A DNA stretch of 64,000 bases, taken from NCBI GenBank assembly GCA_035556555.1, contig DATMES010000033.1, forward strand, positions 1 to 64,000, written 5' to 3'. Positions 42,873 through 51,056 of this stretch are shown piece by piece; the first letter of the stretch is position 1; every line of letters starts with the position of its first letter. The DNA comes from Frankiaceae bacterium (GTDB lineage: Bacteria; Actinomycetota; Actinomycetes; BP-191). Below the pieces are notes generated by a model. That model did no database searches and was not told the DNA's origin. It saw only the letters and a list, made by a program, of their open reading frames with translations. The position numbers and the translations under genes were made by a program.

Positions 42873-43033
42873 CAGTAAAGGGACCGGCCTCCCGGGATGG
42901 CCGGGAGGGGAGGTAGCAAGAACAGACTTCGCGGCTACTCCCGCGACTCCTCCCAGCAGGGGACAACGCGCGTCCGACGAATCCCTCTCGCAACCGTTCC
43001 GTCCGGCCCTCACCAGCGACGAAGGGGTCTGCC

Positions 43034-45544
43034 TTGCGCCCAGGCGCTCGCCGCGCCGTGGCCGCGCTCGCCTGCGCCGCCGCGCTCGCCGCCGCCCTCG
43101 GCGTGGACGCCGCCCCCGCGGATCGCCGCGTCGGCCGCCGTCCCGACGGCTCCGTCGTGCTGCCCACGAACCAGGAGATCCACCCGGCCGGCGTGCAGGT
43201 CGAGTTCCCCGGGCGGGCCAACGCCGTCGCGATCAGGCCCGACGGACGCACCGCCACTGTGCTCACCGACAAGGACACGGCGCTCACCGTCGTGGACCTC
43301 GCGGCGGGGACCGTGCTGCAACGGCTCGACCCCGAGCAGGGCCTCGCGGCGTACACCGGGATCGTCTACGCGCCCGACGGACGCAAGCTCTACGCGTCCA
43401 CCAAGCGCGGCGTCGTCGTCGCCGGCGTGGCGCCCGACGGGACGCTGACGTTCGCCGGGCTCGTCGCGACGCGCTCGACGCCGGGCGGGCTGGCGTTGTC
43501 CCGCGACGGGCGGCTCCTCTACGCCACGCTGACCGAGGAGAACGCGCTCGCGGTCATCAACCCCGCGACGCGCAAGGTCCGCACGACGGTCGCGGTGGGC
43601 AACGCGCCGCACTCCGTCGTGATCGCCGGCGCGTACGCCGTCGTCTCCAACCGCGGCGGCCGCCGCGCCCGCCCCGGCGACCCCACGAACATCAGCGCCG
43701 GCACCGCGATCGTCGCCGACAGGTCGTCGGGTGCCGCGACCACGGGCACGGTCTCGCTCGTCAGCCTGCGCGCGCTGCGTACGGTCGCGTCGGTCCGGGT
43801 GGGGCTCAGCCCCGCGGGCATGGCGGTGCGCGGCACGCGGGTCTTCGTCGCCAACGCCAACAGCGACACCGTCTCCGTGGTCGACGTACGCCGTCGCGCG
43901 CTGGAGGCCAACCTGCCGGTGCGGCCGTTCGCGGGGGCGCCGTTCGGGTCGTCGCCGAACGCCGTGGCCGTGCTCGACAGCCGGCGCATCGCGGTCACGC
44001 TCGGCCGCAACAACGCCGTCGCCGTCCTGCGCTGGCACCGGCGCGGTGCACCCGCCGTGGTCGAGGGGCTGCTGCCGACCGGCTGGTACCCGTCGGACGT
44101 CGTCGTCGAGCCGCTCGGCCGGCGGCTCGTCGTCGCCAACGACAAGGGCGTCGGCGCGGTCACGTCCGACGCGAGCCAGGCGCTGGTCGGCATCGGCGCC
44201 GGCGGCGTCAACGTCAAGGACACCCGCGGCAGCCTGTCGGTCATGCCGTGGCCGACGCCGGAGGCGCTGACGGCGGGCACCGCGGCGGTGCGCACCGCCA
44301 ACCACTGGGACACGCTGCCGCGCCCTCAGAAGCCGAACCCCAGCGCCCCGCCGAAGGCCGTGCCGTACGTCGCCGGCGAGCCGAGCCTCATCAAGCACGT
44401 GTTCCTCGTCATCAAGGAGAACAGGACGTACGACCAGCTCCTCGGCGACGACCCGCGCGGCAACGGCGACCCGACCAAGGTCCACTTCGGCGCGAACGTC
44501 TCGCCCAACCACCACAAGCTCGCCACCGAGTACCCGCTGCTCGACAACTTCTACGTCAACGGCAGCGTCTCCGCGGACGGCCACCAGTGGCTGGTGCAGT
44601 CGTTCGTGACGGACTACCTCGAGGAGTCGTACGGCGACTGGAGCCGCGGCTACCCGTACGACGGCGGCGACGCGCTGGCGTACGCGCCGACGCCGTTCCT
44701 CTGGGAGCACGCCAAGCGCTACGGCAGGACGGTCAAGGTCTACGGCGAGTTCGCGAACGCGACGGACAAGTCCGGCACGCGCTCCGACATCCCGTCACTG
44801 GACCGGGTGCTCGTCCGGAAGTACCCGCGCTTCGACCTGCGGATCAGGGACTCGGTGCGCGCCGACGTCTTCGCCGCCGAGTTCGCGAAGCAGGTCGCGA
44901 CCAACACGGTCCCCAACCTGTCGATCATCCAGCTGCCGATGGACCACACCCACGGCCTCAAGCCGGGCGCGCCCGACCCCAGGGGTGACGTCGCCGACAA
45001 CGACCTCGCGTTCGGCCGGATCGTCGAGACGATCAGCAAGTCGCCGATCTGGGACAAGAGCGCGGTCTTCGCCGTCGAGGACGACGCGCAGTCCGGGCTC
45101 GACCACGTCGACGGGCACCGGACGGCGGCGTTCGTCGTCAGCCCGTACGCCCGCCGCGGGCTCGTCGACAGCACGTACTACACGCAGGTCGACATGGTCC
45201 GCACCATCGAGCAGATCCTCGGCCTGCCGCCGATGAACCAGGTGGACCTGCTCGCGACCCCGATGCGCAACGTGTTCACCGACAACCCGATGACGACGGA
45301 GTACGACCCGGTGCAGCCGGTCGTGCCACCGGCGGTCAACCCGCCGCTGTCCGCGCTGTCGGGGCTGCCGCTGCTGTGGGCGAAGGCGTGCGACGAGATC
45401 GACTTCTCGGTCCCCGACTCCGCGCCCGACCAGCTGCTCAACCGCGCGATCTGGTACGGCGTGCACGGCTTCGTGCCGTACCCCGGCGACCCGCGCGTCC
45501 TCACGCCCGACGAGGCGCTGGCGCTCGAGGTGGACGAGGACTAG
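43034..45544 (+). CDS. Secreted beta-propeller / phosphoesterase fusion protein
   Basis: 836 residues from TTG 43034, preceded by GAAGGGG. Signal peptide 1-27. Residues about 50-400 form a YVTN-type seven-bladed propeller (YAPDGRKLYASTKRGVVVAG, LSRDGRLLYATLTEENALAV, VRGTRVFVANANSDTVSVVD). Residues about 450-760 are a phospholipase C/acid phosphatase-type phosphoesterase (HVFLVIKENRTYDQLLGDDP, SADGHQWLVQSFVTDYLEES, QLPMDHTHGLKPGAPDPRGD, AVFAVEDDAQSGLDHVDGHR). The likely role is scavenging phosphate from esters outside the cell. Its stop overlaps the converging PPA1309 gene by four bases. Confidence 0.9.
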   Translation: MRPGARRAVAALACAAALAAALGVDAAPADRRVGRRPDGSVVLPTNQEIHPAGVQVEFPGRANAVAIRPDGRTATVLTDKDTALTVVDLAAGTVLQRLDPEQGLAAYTGIVYAPDGRKLYASTKRGVVVAGVAPDGTLTFAGLVATRSTPGGLALSRDGRLLYATLTEENALAVINPATRKVRTTVAVGNAPHSVVIAGAYAVVSNRGGRRARPGDPTNISAGTAIVADRSSGAATTGTVSLVSLRALRTVASVRVGLSPAGMAVRGTRVFVANANSDTVSVVDVRRRALEANLPVRPFAGAPFGSSPNAVAVLDSRRIAVTLGRNNAVAVLRWHRRGAPAVVEGLLPTGWYPSDVVVEPLGRRLVVANDKGVGAVTSDASQALVGIGAGGVNVKDTRGSLSVMPWPTPEALTAGTAAVRTANHWDTLPRPQKPNPSAPPKAVPYVAGEPSLIKHVFLVIKENRTYDQLLGDDPRGNGDPTKVHFGANVSPNHHKLATEYPLLDNFYVNGSVSADGHQWLVQSFVTDYLEESYGDWSRGYPYDGGDALAYAPTPFLWEHAKRYGRTVKVYGEFANATDKSGTRSDIPSLDRVLVRKYPRFDLRIRDSVRADVFAAEFAKQVATNTVPNLSIIQLPMDHTHGLKPGAPDPRGDVADNDLAFGRIVETISKSPIWDKSAVFAVEDDAQSGLDHVDGHRTAAFVVSPYARRGLVDSTYYTQVDMVRTIEQILGLPPMNQVDLLATPMRNVFTDNPMTTEYDPVQPVVPPAVNPPLSALSGLPLLWAKACDEIDFSVPDSAPDQLLNRAIWYGVHGFVPYPGDPRVLTPDEALALEVDED

Positions 45545-46062
45545 GCCGGCTCGGGGGGCGTCTCGCCGAGCGTCGCGAGCAGCGCGATCGCGAGGTTGGG
45601 CACGAGGTCCGGCGCGGCCAGCAGGTCGTCCTCCGCGCCCTCGCGGCCGCGGATGCGCAGCACCGACGCGCGCTCGCCGCCGCGCAGCACGCCGACGACG
45701 AGGCGTACGTCGCGCGCGTCCGGATGCGCTGTCGCCCACGCCTCCTCGTCGACCTCGGCGGGGCGCTCCTGGGCGGCGCCGTCGGGGAGCATGACGACCT
45801 CGTTGACGAGCGCGCAGCCGGCCACCGACTCGGGCCACTCGATGCCGGAGAGGAACTCCGCCACGTCGGTCTCGATCGGCTCCTGCTCGACCGGCGTCAG
45901 ACCCTCGGGGTCGCTGTCCTCGAGCAGGTCGGCGAGCGCGGGCTCGTTGGCCTGGAGGTGGCCGGTCTCGACGAGCGCGTACAGCTTCGGCGGCTGGTCC
46001 CAGCCGCTCTCGGCGAGCTGGCGTTCGATCTCGGTCACGGTCGCTGGCAGGTCGTACGGCAT
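45541..46062 (-). CDS. PPA1309-family protein
   Basis: 173 residues. The sequence ATVTEIERQLAESGWDQPPK-LYALVETGHL and ESVAGCALVNEVVMLP, ARDVRLVVGVLRGGERASVL-RIRGREG matches an actinobacterial family named PPA1309, of unknown function. No signal peptide or membrane helix. It converges on the phosphoesterase gene and diverges from the GDT1-like transporter gene 30 bases away. Confidence 0.85.
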   Translation of the reverse strand: MPYDLPATVTEIERQLAESGWDQPPKLYALVETGHLQANEPALADLLEDSDPEGLTPVEQEPIETDVAEFLSGIEWPESVAGCALVNEVVMLPDGAAQERPAEVDEEAWATAHPDARDVRLVVGVLRGGERASVLRIRGREGAEDDLLAAPDLVPNLAIALLATLGETPPEPA

Positions 46063-46092
46063 GCGCCCATCCTGCCCGGGGAGGATGGGGGG

Positions 46093-46683
46093 ATGCGCGT
46101 TGGTGTGTCGCTCGCGACGTTCGCCGTCGTCTTCCCGGCCGAGCTGCCGGACAAGACGACGCTCGCGTCGCTGGTGCTCGCCGCGCGGTACCGGCCGGGT
46201 CCGGTGTGGGCGGGCGCGGCGGCGGCGTTCTTCGTGCAGTGCGCGCTGGCCGTGACGGTCGGCGGCTTCCTCGCGCTGCTGCCGGATCGTGTGGTGTCGG
46301 GAGTGGCGGCGCTGCTCTTCTTCGTCGGTGCGTGGCTCGCCTTTCGCGGCGCGGGCGACGAGCCGGAGGCGGTCGGGGAGACGGGTGTCGCGACGTCGGC
46401 GAGGCGGATCGCGGCGGTGGCGTTCGGGGCGCTGTTCCTCGCGGAGTTCGGCGACTTCACGCAGCTCGCGACGGCATCGCTCGCGGGGCGCTACGAGGCG
46501 CCGCTGGAGGTCTTCGTCGGCGCCTGGCTGGCGCTCGTGTGCGTGTCGGGGCTGGCGGCGTTCACCGGGCGCGGGCTGCTGCGCGTGGTGCCGTTGCGCG
46601 CGGTGCGGCTCGTCGCGGCGGCGCTGTTCGCGGCGGTCGCGGTGCTATCGGTCGTGGACGTGCTCCGCGACCCAGGCGCGTAG
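46093..46683 (+). CDS. GDT1/TMEM165 (UPF0016) family cation transporter
   Basis: 196 residues, six membrane helices in two repeats. The signature E-x-G-D-(KR)-T appears as FPAELPDKTTLASLVLA (residues 15-31) and LAEFGDFTQLATASLAGRY in the second half; the second has Phe-Thr in place of Lys/Arg-Thr. The family exports Mn2+/Ca2+ (MneA/GDT1). The 3' end overlaps the converging kinase gene by 39 bases. No riboswitch such as yybP-ykoY is evident upstream, since the start is only 30 bases from the divergent gene. Confidence 0.88.
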   Translation: MRVGVSLATFAVVFPAELPDKTTLASLVLAARYRPGPVWAGAAAAFFVQCALAVTVGGFLALLPDRVVSGVAALLFFVGAWLAFRGAGDEPEAVGETGVATSARRIAAVAFGALFLAEFGDFTQLATASLAGRYEAPLEVFVGAWLALVCVSGLAAFTGRGLLRVVPLRAVRLVAAALFAAVAVLSVVDVLRDPGA

Positions 46684-47373
46684 CGCGGCGGAACGCTCCT
46701 CGCCGCCGTTGCGCCACATCTCGGTGAAGCCGGGATGCCCCTCGCCGATCTTCGCCTGGATCAGCGTCGTGCCCCACTCGTTGCGCCGCAGCATCGCTGC
46801 GCCCAGCCCCTCGACGGGGTACGCCTCGCGCACCAGCCGCAGCCGTGCGTCGTGGTCACCGGGCATCCGTACGACCCAGTGGGCGACGACGTTCGCGAGC
46901 TCCCACACCGGCGTCGTCGTCGTGGTCCAGTCGAAGTCGATGAACGCCACCGCGCGCCCTTCGCGGAACACGACGTTGTCGCGGCAGTAGTCGTTGTGGC
47001 CGACGAGGTCGCTCCGGTGCTCCGGTGCTGCCGGCCACCCCCACTCGGCGTCGTCCGGCGGGACGAAGCCGCGCGCGGCCTCGTGCAGCTCGCGCACCAG
47101 CGCGACGACCGACAGCAGCGCCTCGTCCGTGGCCGCCCAGGGCTCGTCGCTGCCGGGCACGTCGCCGGGGAGGTACGTCAGCACCTCGCGGCCCTGCTCG
47201 TCGAAGCCGAGCACGCGCGGCGCGCCCGCGAACCCGGTGCGTTCGAGGTGCCGCAGGAACGCGTGCACCGCGGGCGTGTGCGGCCCGACCGGGCGGCGCA
47301 CGGTGTCGCCCACGCGTACGACGTGGCCGTTGTTGCCGACGCTGTGCGGCAGCGCCTGTTCGTAGAACGACAT
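46645..47373 (-). CDS. Aminoglycoside phosphotransferase-family kinase
   Basis: 242 residues. APH-fold signatures: nucleotide-lobe GNNGHVVRVGDTVRRPVGPH, GREVLTYLPGDVPG, the catalytic loop LVGHNDYCRDNVVFREGRAV (Asp and Asn intact, His shifted from HGDLH to GHNDY) and the metal motif AFIDFDWTTTTTPVWELANV. Many members of this small-kinase family do not act on antibiotics. Its substrate is unknown. It is divergent from the transglycosylase gene. Confidence 0.88.
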   Translation of the reverse strand: MSFYEQALPHSVGNNGHVVRVGDTVRRPVGPHTPAVHAFLRHLERTGFAGAPRVLGFDEQGREVLTYLPGDVPGSDEPWAATDEALLSVVALVRELHEAARGFVPPDDAEWGWPAAPEHRSDLVGHNDYCRDNVVFREGRAVAFIDFDWTTTTTPVWELANVVAHWVVRMPGDHDARLRLVREAYPVEGLGAAMLRRNEWGTTLIQAKIGEGHPGFTEMWRNGGEERSAALRAWVAEHVHDR

Positions 47374-47421
47374 TCGGGTAGTTTGCAGGACCCCCGGCGT
47401 CAGGGGAGAAGACCGGGACTC

Positions 47422-49116
47422 ATGCGCCTACGGCTGACTGTGGCGGTTTCGCTCGTTCTGTCCGGTTTCCTGGCCCTCCCCTCGCAGGCCGCATGCGCGG
47501 GCGGCGGCGCCCGCGGCACCGACCCCGGCATGGCGGCGATCAACGCGGAGATCGACCGCGCGGCCGCCCGACGGCAGGTCCCGCCGTACGTCCTCAAGGC
47601 CATCGCGTGGCACGAGTCGCGCTGGCGGCAGTTCTACTCGGACGGCCGCGTGGTCGTCTCCGGCATGTGCGCGCTCGGCGTCATGCAGGTGCTCGCGTCG
47701 GGCGGTTTCGACGCCGACAGGCTCGCCACCGACTACCGCTACAACATCGACGCCGGCGCCCAGGTGCTCGCCGCGAAGATGTCCGCGTCGAGCGCCAACG
47801 TGCCGTCGTCGCTGGGCGCCGACGACCGGCGCGTCGGCGAGAACTGGTACCGCGCCGTCTACCGCTACATCGGCTCCGGCTACTACGCGATGACGTACGC
47901 CGACAAGGTCTTCGCGTCGATCGTCACGCCGCCGTCCGAGACGCGGCCGTGGGTCGTGCCGGTCGCCGTCGCCAACCCGCGCAACGTCGTCCGCGGCTAC
48001 TCGCCGCAGAGCGGGCACTCGTACGTCGCGCGCACCGACGGCACGTGGGTCTCGACGCTGGGCCGCTTCACGCACGCCGTGACGCGCGCCGACTGGCTCG
48101 CGGGAGCCTCGCGGATGTCGGCGGGGCGCGCGCTCGAGGGCGACCAGATCGCGTCCGCCGTCTTCTACGCGCGCAACCTCGGCTGGCAGACGTGGGGGTC
48201 GCGCGTCTCGCTGTCGACCTACCCCGTCGGCCGCGGCTCGCGGCTCTACCACCCGTCGTGGCGTACGTCCTCGCGACCGAACATCCTCTCCGCCACGACG
48301 CCGACCGGCGCGGTGGGGAAGTTCACGTTCGCGGTGAAGGCGCGCAACCCCTCGTCGACCGTGGAGACGTACGAGCGCTTCGTGCCTGTGGTGGACGGCG
48401 CCACGTCTCTCGGCGGCCGTGCCTCCTCGACGTGGACGCTGCACCCCGCGAAGGCGCCGACCGCGCGCATCACGTCCGCGCCGGAGTACGTCACCGACGC
48501 CTCCACCGACCGTACGGCGGTCGTAGGCATGTCGTTCGCCGACCCGTCGCCGGGCTCCGGCGTGGCGTACGCGCAGATCTCCCGTCTCGCGCCCGGCGCG
48601 ACGTCGTGGTCCACGCCCGCGAAGGTCTCCTCGACGCGGCTGTCGTTCAGCGGCGCGGGCGCGCACCAGGTGAAGGTCCGCGCGGTGGACCGCGCCGGCC
48701 ACGTCGGCGCGTGGACGACGCCGCGGCGCATCGTCGTGCCGCGCGACGACACCGACGTGTCGCTGTCGTTCTCCGGCACGTGGTCGTCCGACTCCGTGGC
48801 CGGGTCTTGGCTCGGGTCGGTCGCGTCCGCGTCGGAGGGCGCGTCGGTGACGCTGCCGGTGACGGGGACGTCGTACGCGCTCATCGGCACCCGCGGCCCC
48901 GACCTCGCGCCGCTGACCGTCTACCTCGACGGCGTGCTCGTCGCCGTGGTGGACACGTACGCCGAGACGACGGCGCAGCGGCGGGTGCTGTACGAGGGCA
49001 CGATGAGCGCGGGCGAGCACGTGCTGCGGGTCGTGGTGGGCGACGACACGCTGGCGCGCAAGGCGTTCGAGGGCCCGTCGGCGACGGCGTACCTCGACGC
49101 GATCGCGGTCTCCTAG
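47422..49116 (+). CDS. Secreted SLT-type transglycosylase with Ig-like C-terminal domains
   Basis: 564 residues. Signal peptide 1-24; SLT lysozyme-like domain about 35-170 with catalytic Glu65 (LKAIAWHESRWRQF), MCALGVMQVLASGG and NWYRAVYRYIGSGYYAM. The middle (about 190-300) may bind the wall. The C-terminal parts carry Ig/FN3-like sequences (VGMSFADPSPGSGVAYAQIS, HQVKVRAVDRAGHVGAWTTP) and a final beta-sandwich of carbohydrate-binding type (WSSDSVAGSWLGSVASASEG, YLDGVLVAVVDTYAE). It probably cleaves peptidoglycan. The stop overlaps the converging SDR gene by four bases. Confidence 0.88.
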   Translation: MRLRLTVAVSLVLSGFLALPSQAACAGGGARGTDPGMAAINAEIDRAAARRQVPPYVLKAIAWHESRWRQFYSDGRVVVSGMCALGVMQVLASGGFDADRLATDYRYNIDAGAQVLAAKMSASSANVPSSLGADDRRVGENWYRAVYRYIGSGYYAMTYADKVFASIVTPPSETRPWVVPVAVANPRNVVRGYSPQSGHSYVARTDGTWVSTLGRFTHAVTRADWLAGASRMSAGRALEGDQIASAVFYARNLGWQTWGSRVSLSTYPVGRGSRLYHPSWRTSSRPNILSATTPTGAVGKFTFAVKARNPSSTVETYERFVPVVDGATSLGGRASSTWTLHPAKAPTARITSAPEYVTDASTDRTAVVGMSFADPSPGSGVAYAQISRLAPGATSWSTPAKVSSTRLSFSGAGAHQVKVRAVDRAGHVGAWTTPRRIVVPRDDTDVSLSFSGTWSSDSVAGSWLGSVASASEGASVTLPVTGTSYALIGTRGPDLAPLTVYLDGVLVAVVDTYAETTAQRRVLYEGTMSAGEHVLRVVVGDDTLARKAFEGPSATAYLDAIAVS

Positions 49117-50006
49117 GACCGCTGCGTCATCGTGTAGCGCAGCCGCGCCATGCCGTTCGTGGCCTCCTTGGCGATGGGGAAGCCGTCGAACAGGCCGTCC
49201 ACCTTGTCGACGAGGTCCGCCGGCTCCCAGCGCCCGGACTCGTTGACGATCTCGCCGAACGACGTCCACGGCTGGTAGAGCTCGACGACGTTGCCCTGCA
49301 CGCCGAACACCTTGCCGCTGATGTGGCTCGACGCGTCGCTGCAGAGGTAGACGACCATCGGCGCGACGTTGTCGGGGTGCCAGAAGTCGAAGTCGCCGCC
49401 GGTCTCGATGGCGCCGTACGCGCCCTCCGTCATGCGGGTGCGCGCGGCGGGGGCGATGGCGTTGACGGTGACGTTGTAGCGCCACATCTCCATCGCCCCG
49501 ATCGTGGCGAACGCCGCGATGCCGGCCTTCGCGGCGCCGTAGTTGGCCTGCCCGAAGTTGCCGAGCAGGCCCGACGTGCTCGCGGTGCAGACGACGTGGC
49601 CCGGCTTGCCGTTGTCCTTCCACCAGCCGAACGCGTGGTGCGTCGGCGCGTAGTGACCGCGCAGGTGCACCTTGACGACGGCGTCCCACTCGTCGGGCGT
49701 CATCTTGGCGATCGTGCGGTCGCGCAGGATGCCGGCGTTGTTGACCAGCGCGTCGAGGCCGCCGTACGTGTCGATCGCCTGCTGCACCAGTGCTTTCGCG
49801 CCGTCGTAGTCGGAGCAGTCGTCGGTGCTGAGCGCCGCCTCGCCGCCCGCCTTCGCGATGTCGTCGACGACGGCCTGGCCTGCCTCGGCGTCGAGCTCGT
49901 TGACGACGACGCGGGCGCCTTCCTGTGCGAGGAGGAGCGCCTCGCCGCGGCCGATGCCGCGCCCCGCGCCGGTGACGATCGCGACCTTGCCGTCCATGAG
50001 TCCCAT
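49113..50006 (-). CDS. Short-chain dehydrogenase/reductase
   Basis: 297 residues from ATG 50006 (MGLMDGKVAIVTGAGRGIGR). Rossmann TGAGRGIG, NNAG (ALVNNAGILRDRT), catalytic Ser in CTASTSGLLGNFGQANYGAA with Tyr and Lys (NYGAAKAG). The length and the C-terminal extension (YQPWTSFGEIVNESGRWEPA) match 3-hydroxyacyl-CoA/HSD17B4-like SDRs of actinomycetes. The substrate is probably an acyl-CoA or steroid-like compound; not determinable here. Confidence 0.92.
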   Translation of the reverse strand: MGLMDGKVAIVTGAGRGIGRGEALLLAQEGARVVVNELDAEAGQAVVDDIAKAGGEAALSTDDCSDYDGAKALVQQAIDTYGGLDALVNNAGILRDRTIAKMTPDEWDAVVKVHLRGHYAPTHHAFGWWKDNGKPGHVVCTASTSGLLGNFGQANYGAAKAGIAAFATIGAMEMWRYNVTVNAIAPAARTRMTEGAYGAIETGGDFDFWHPDNVAPMVVYLCSDASSHISGKVFGVQGNVVELYQPWTSFGEIVNESGRWEPADLVDKVDGLFDGFPIAKEATNGMARLRYTMTQRS

Positions 50007-50059
50007 GGGGCGGAACCCTACGTCGTTTCGTTCTGAGGTTGCTCGGGCAACTAGTGAGC

Positions 50060-50980
50060 ATGGCTTCACTTGCCGAGCGCCTTGACCGTGCGCTCACCAC
50101 GGGGTGTCTCGCCGGCCTGTCCGCCGATCCGCTCGACCGTCGCGACCGCTTCCTCACGCTGCTGCGCATCTACGACCTGCGCCTCGGCGCGGTGTCGGAC
50201 TCCTCGCGCCATGGCGAGCATCCGATGATCGCGACGTTGAAGTGGGCGCTGGAGTCGGAGTGGCTCGCTGAGCTCTCTGGTCTCTCGGACCCGCTTGTCT
50301 CCGGTGACGTCGTGGCCGGCATGCGCGCGCTGGCCGCGCGCGACCGGCTGCCCGAGGCGTACGAGTGGGTGGCGCGCTCCGCGTCGTGGCCGGAGGTCGT
50401 ACGGTTCCTCGCCCTCGAGGGCGGGCCCGACGGCGGCTTCGACGACCTCGTCGCGATGTGCCAGGTCGGCCTCACCGGTCGCGCCAAGCTCGAGCTCGGG
50501 CAGAACTACTGGGACGAGATGGGCAACGGCTCGCTGGAGGCCGTGCACACGGCGTTGCACGACAGGCTCGTGGCGGCCATCGACATGCCGCGGATTCCCT
50601 TGTCGTCCCAGCCAGAGGCCGCGCTGGAGCGCGCCGCGCTCGGCGGCCTGCTGTCCACGAACCACTGGCTGCAGCCGGAGATGCTCGGCGCGCTCGGGCT
50701 CATCGAGCTGCAGGCCGGGCCGCGGTGCCGCAAGGTGCTGGCGGCGTTCGACAGGCTGGGGGCGCCGGAGGAGGCGTACCCGTTCTACGTCGAGCACGCC
50801 GAGGTCGACCCGCGGCACGGCAAGGACTGGCTCGACAACGCGATCGAGCCGGTGGTGTCGGAGCGGCCCGAGTGGGCCGAGCGGATCCTGCGGGGCGCGC
50901 TGTGGCGTTCGTCGGTCAACGCGGCGTTCTTCGACGCGATCTGGCGCGAGCTGTCCGGAGCCTCGACCGCCGCGGCGTAG
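50060..50980 (+). CDS. Iron-containing redox enzyme family (haem-oxygenase-like fold)
   Basis: 306 residues from ATG 50060. The helical fold is seen with candidate diiron ligands in LELGQNYWDEMGNGSLEAVH (Glu153, His163) and FYVEHAEVDPRHGKDWLDNA (Glu245, His246, Asp250, His253), the spacing of haem-oxygenase-like diiron oxidases (HDOs). These enzymes perform varied N-oxygenation or C-C cleavage reactions. It is not in an obvious biosynthetic cluster, so the substrate is unknown. A terminator hairpin follows. Confidence 0.85.
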   Translation: MASLAERLDRALTTGCLAGLSADPLDRRDRFLTLLRIYDLRLGAVSDSSRHGEHPMIATLKWALESEWLAELSGLSDPLVSGDVVAGMRALAARDRLPEAYEWVARSASWPEVVRFLALEGGPDGGFDDLVAMCQVGLTGRAKLELGQNYWDEMGNGSLEAVHTALHDRLVAAIDMPRIPLSSQPEAALERAALGGLLSTNHWLQPEMLGALGLIELQAGPRCRKVLAAFDRLGAPEEAYPFYVEHAEVDPRHGKDWLDNAIEPVVSERPEWAERILRGALWRSSVNAAFFDAIWRELSGASTAAA

Positions 50981-50993
50981 CGCACTCCCAGCC

Positions 50994-51034
50994 TGGGATG
51001 CCGCTGAGCACCGCAGGGATCGCCACGCATCCCA
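50994..51034. terminator. Hairpin between converging genes
   Basis: TGGGATGC (50994-51001) pairs with GCATCCCA (51027-51034) around a 25-base loop that carries a further small stem; a TCCCAGCCTGGGA near-palindrome overlaps its left side. It separates the diiron enzyme gene and the end of the fatty-acid operon. Confidence 0.6.
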
Positions 51035-51056
51035 AGTTCGGGACCTGACGGGCGAA

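Noticed and set aside
42873-43033. A riboswitch between the PAS and phosphoesterase genes
   Set aside because: There is only a short hairpin (CCTCCCGG at 42888-42895 with CCGGGAGG at 42901-42908) and no known riboswitch consensus was recognised.
46645-47373. Antibiotic-resistance gene call for the APH-family kinase
   Set aside because: The fold is right, but the HGDLH loop is changed to GHNDY and many homologues have housekeeping substrates, so resistance is not supported.
46735-47421. Long in-frame extension ahead of the transglycosylase
   Set aside because: It overlaps the antisense APH-like gene, whereas the ATG at 47422 is followed at once by a good signal peptide.
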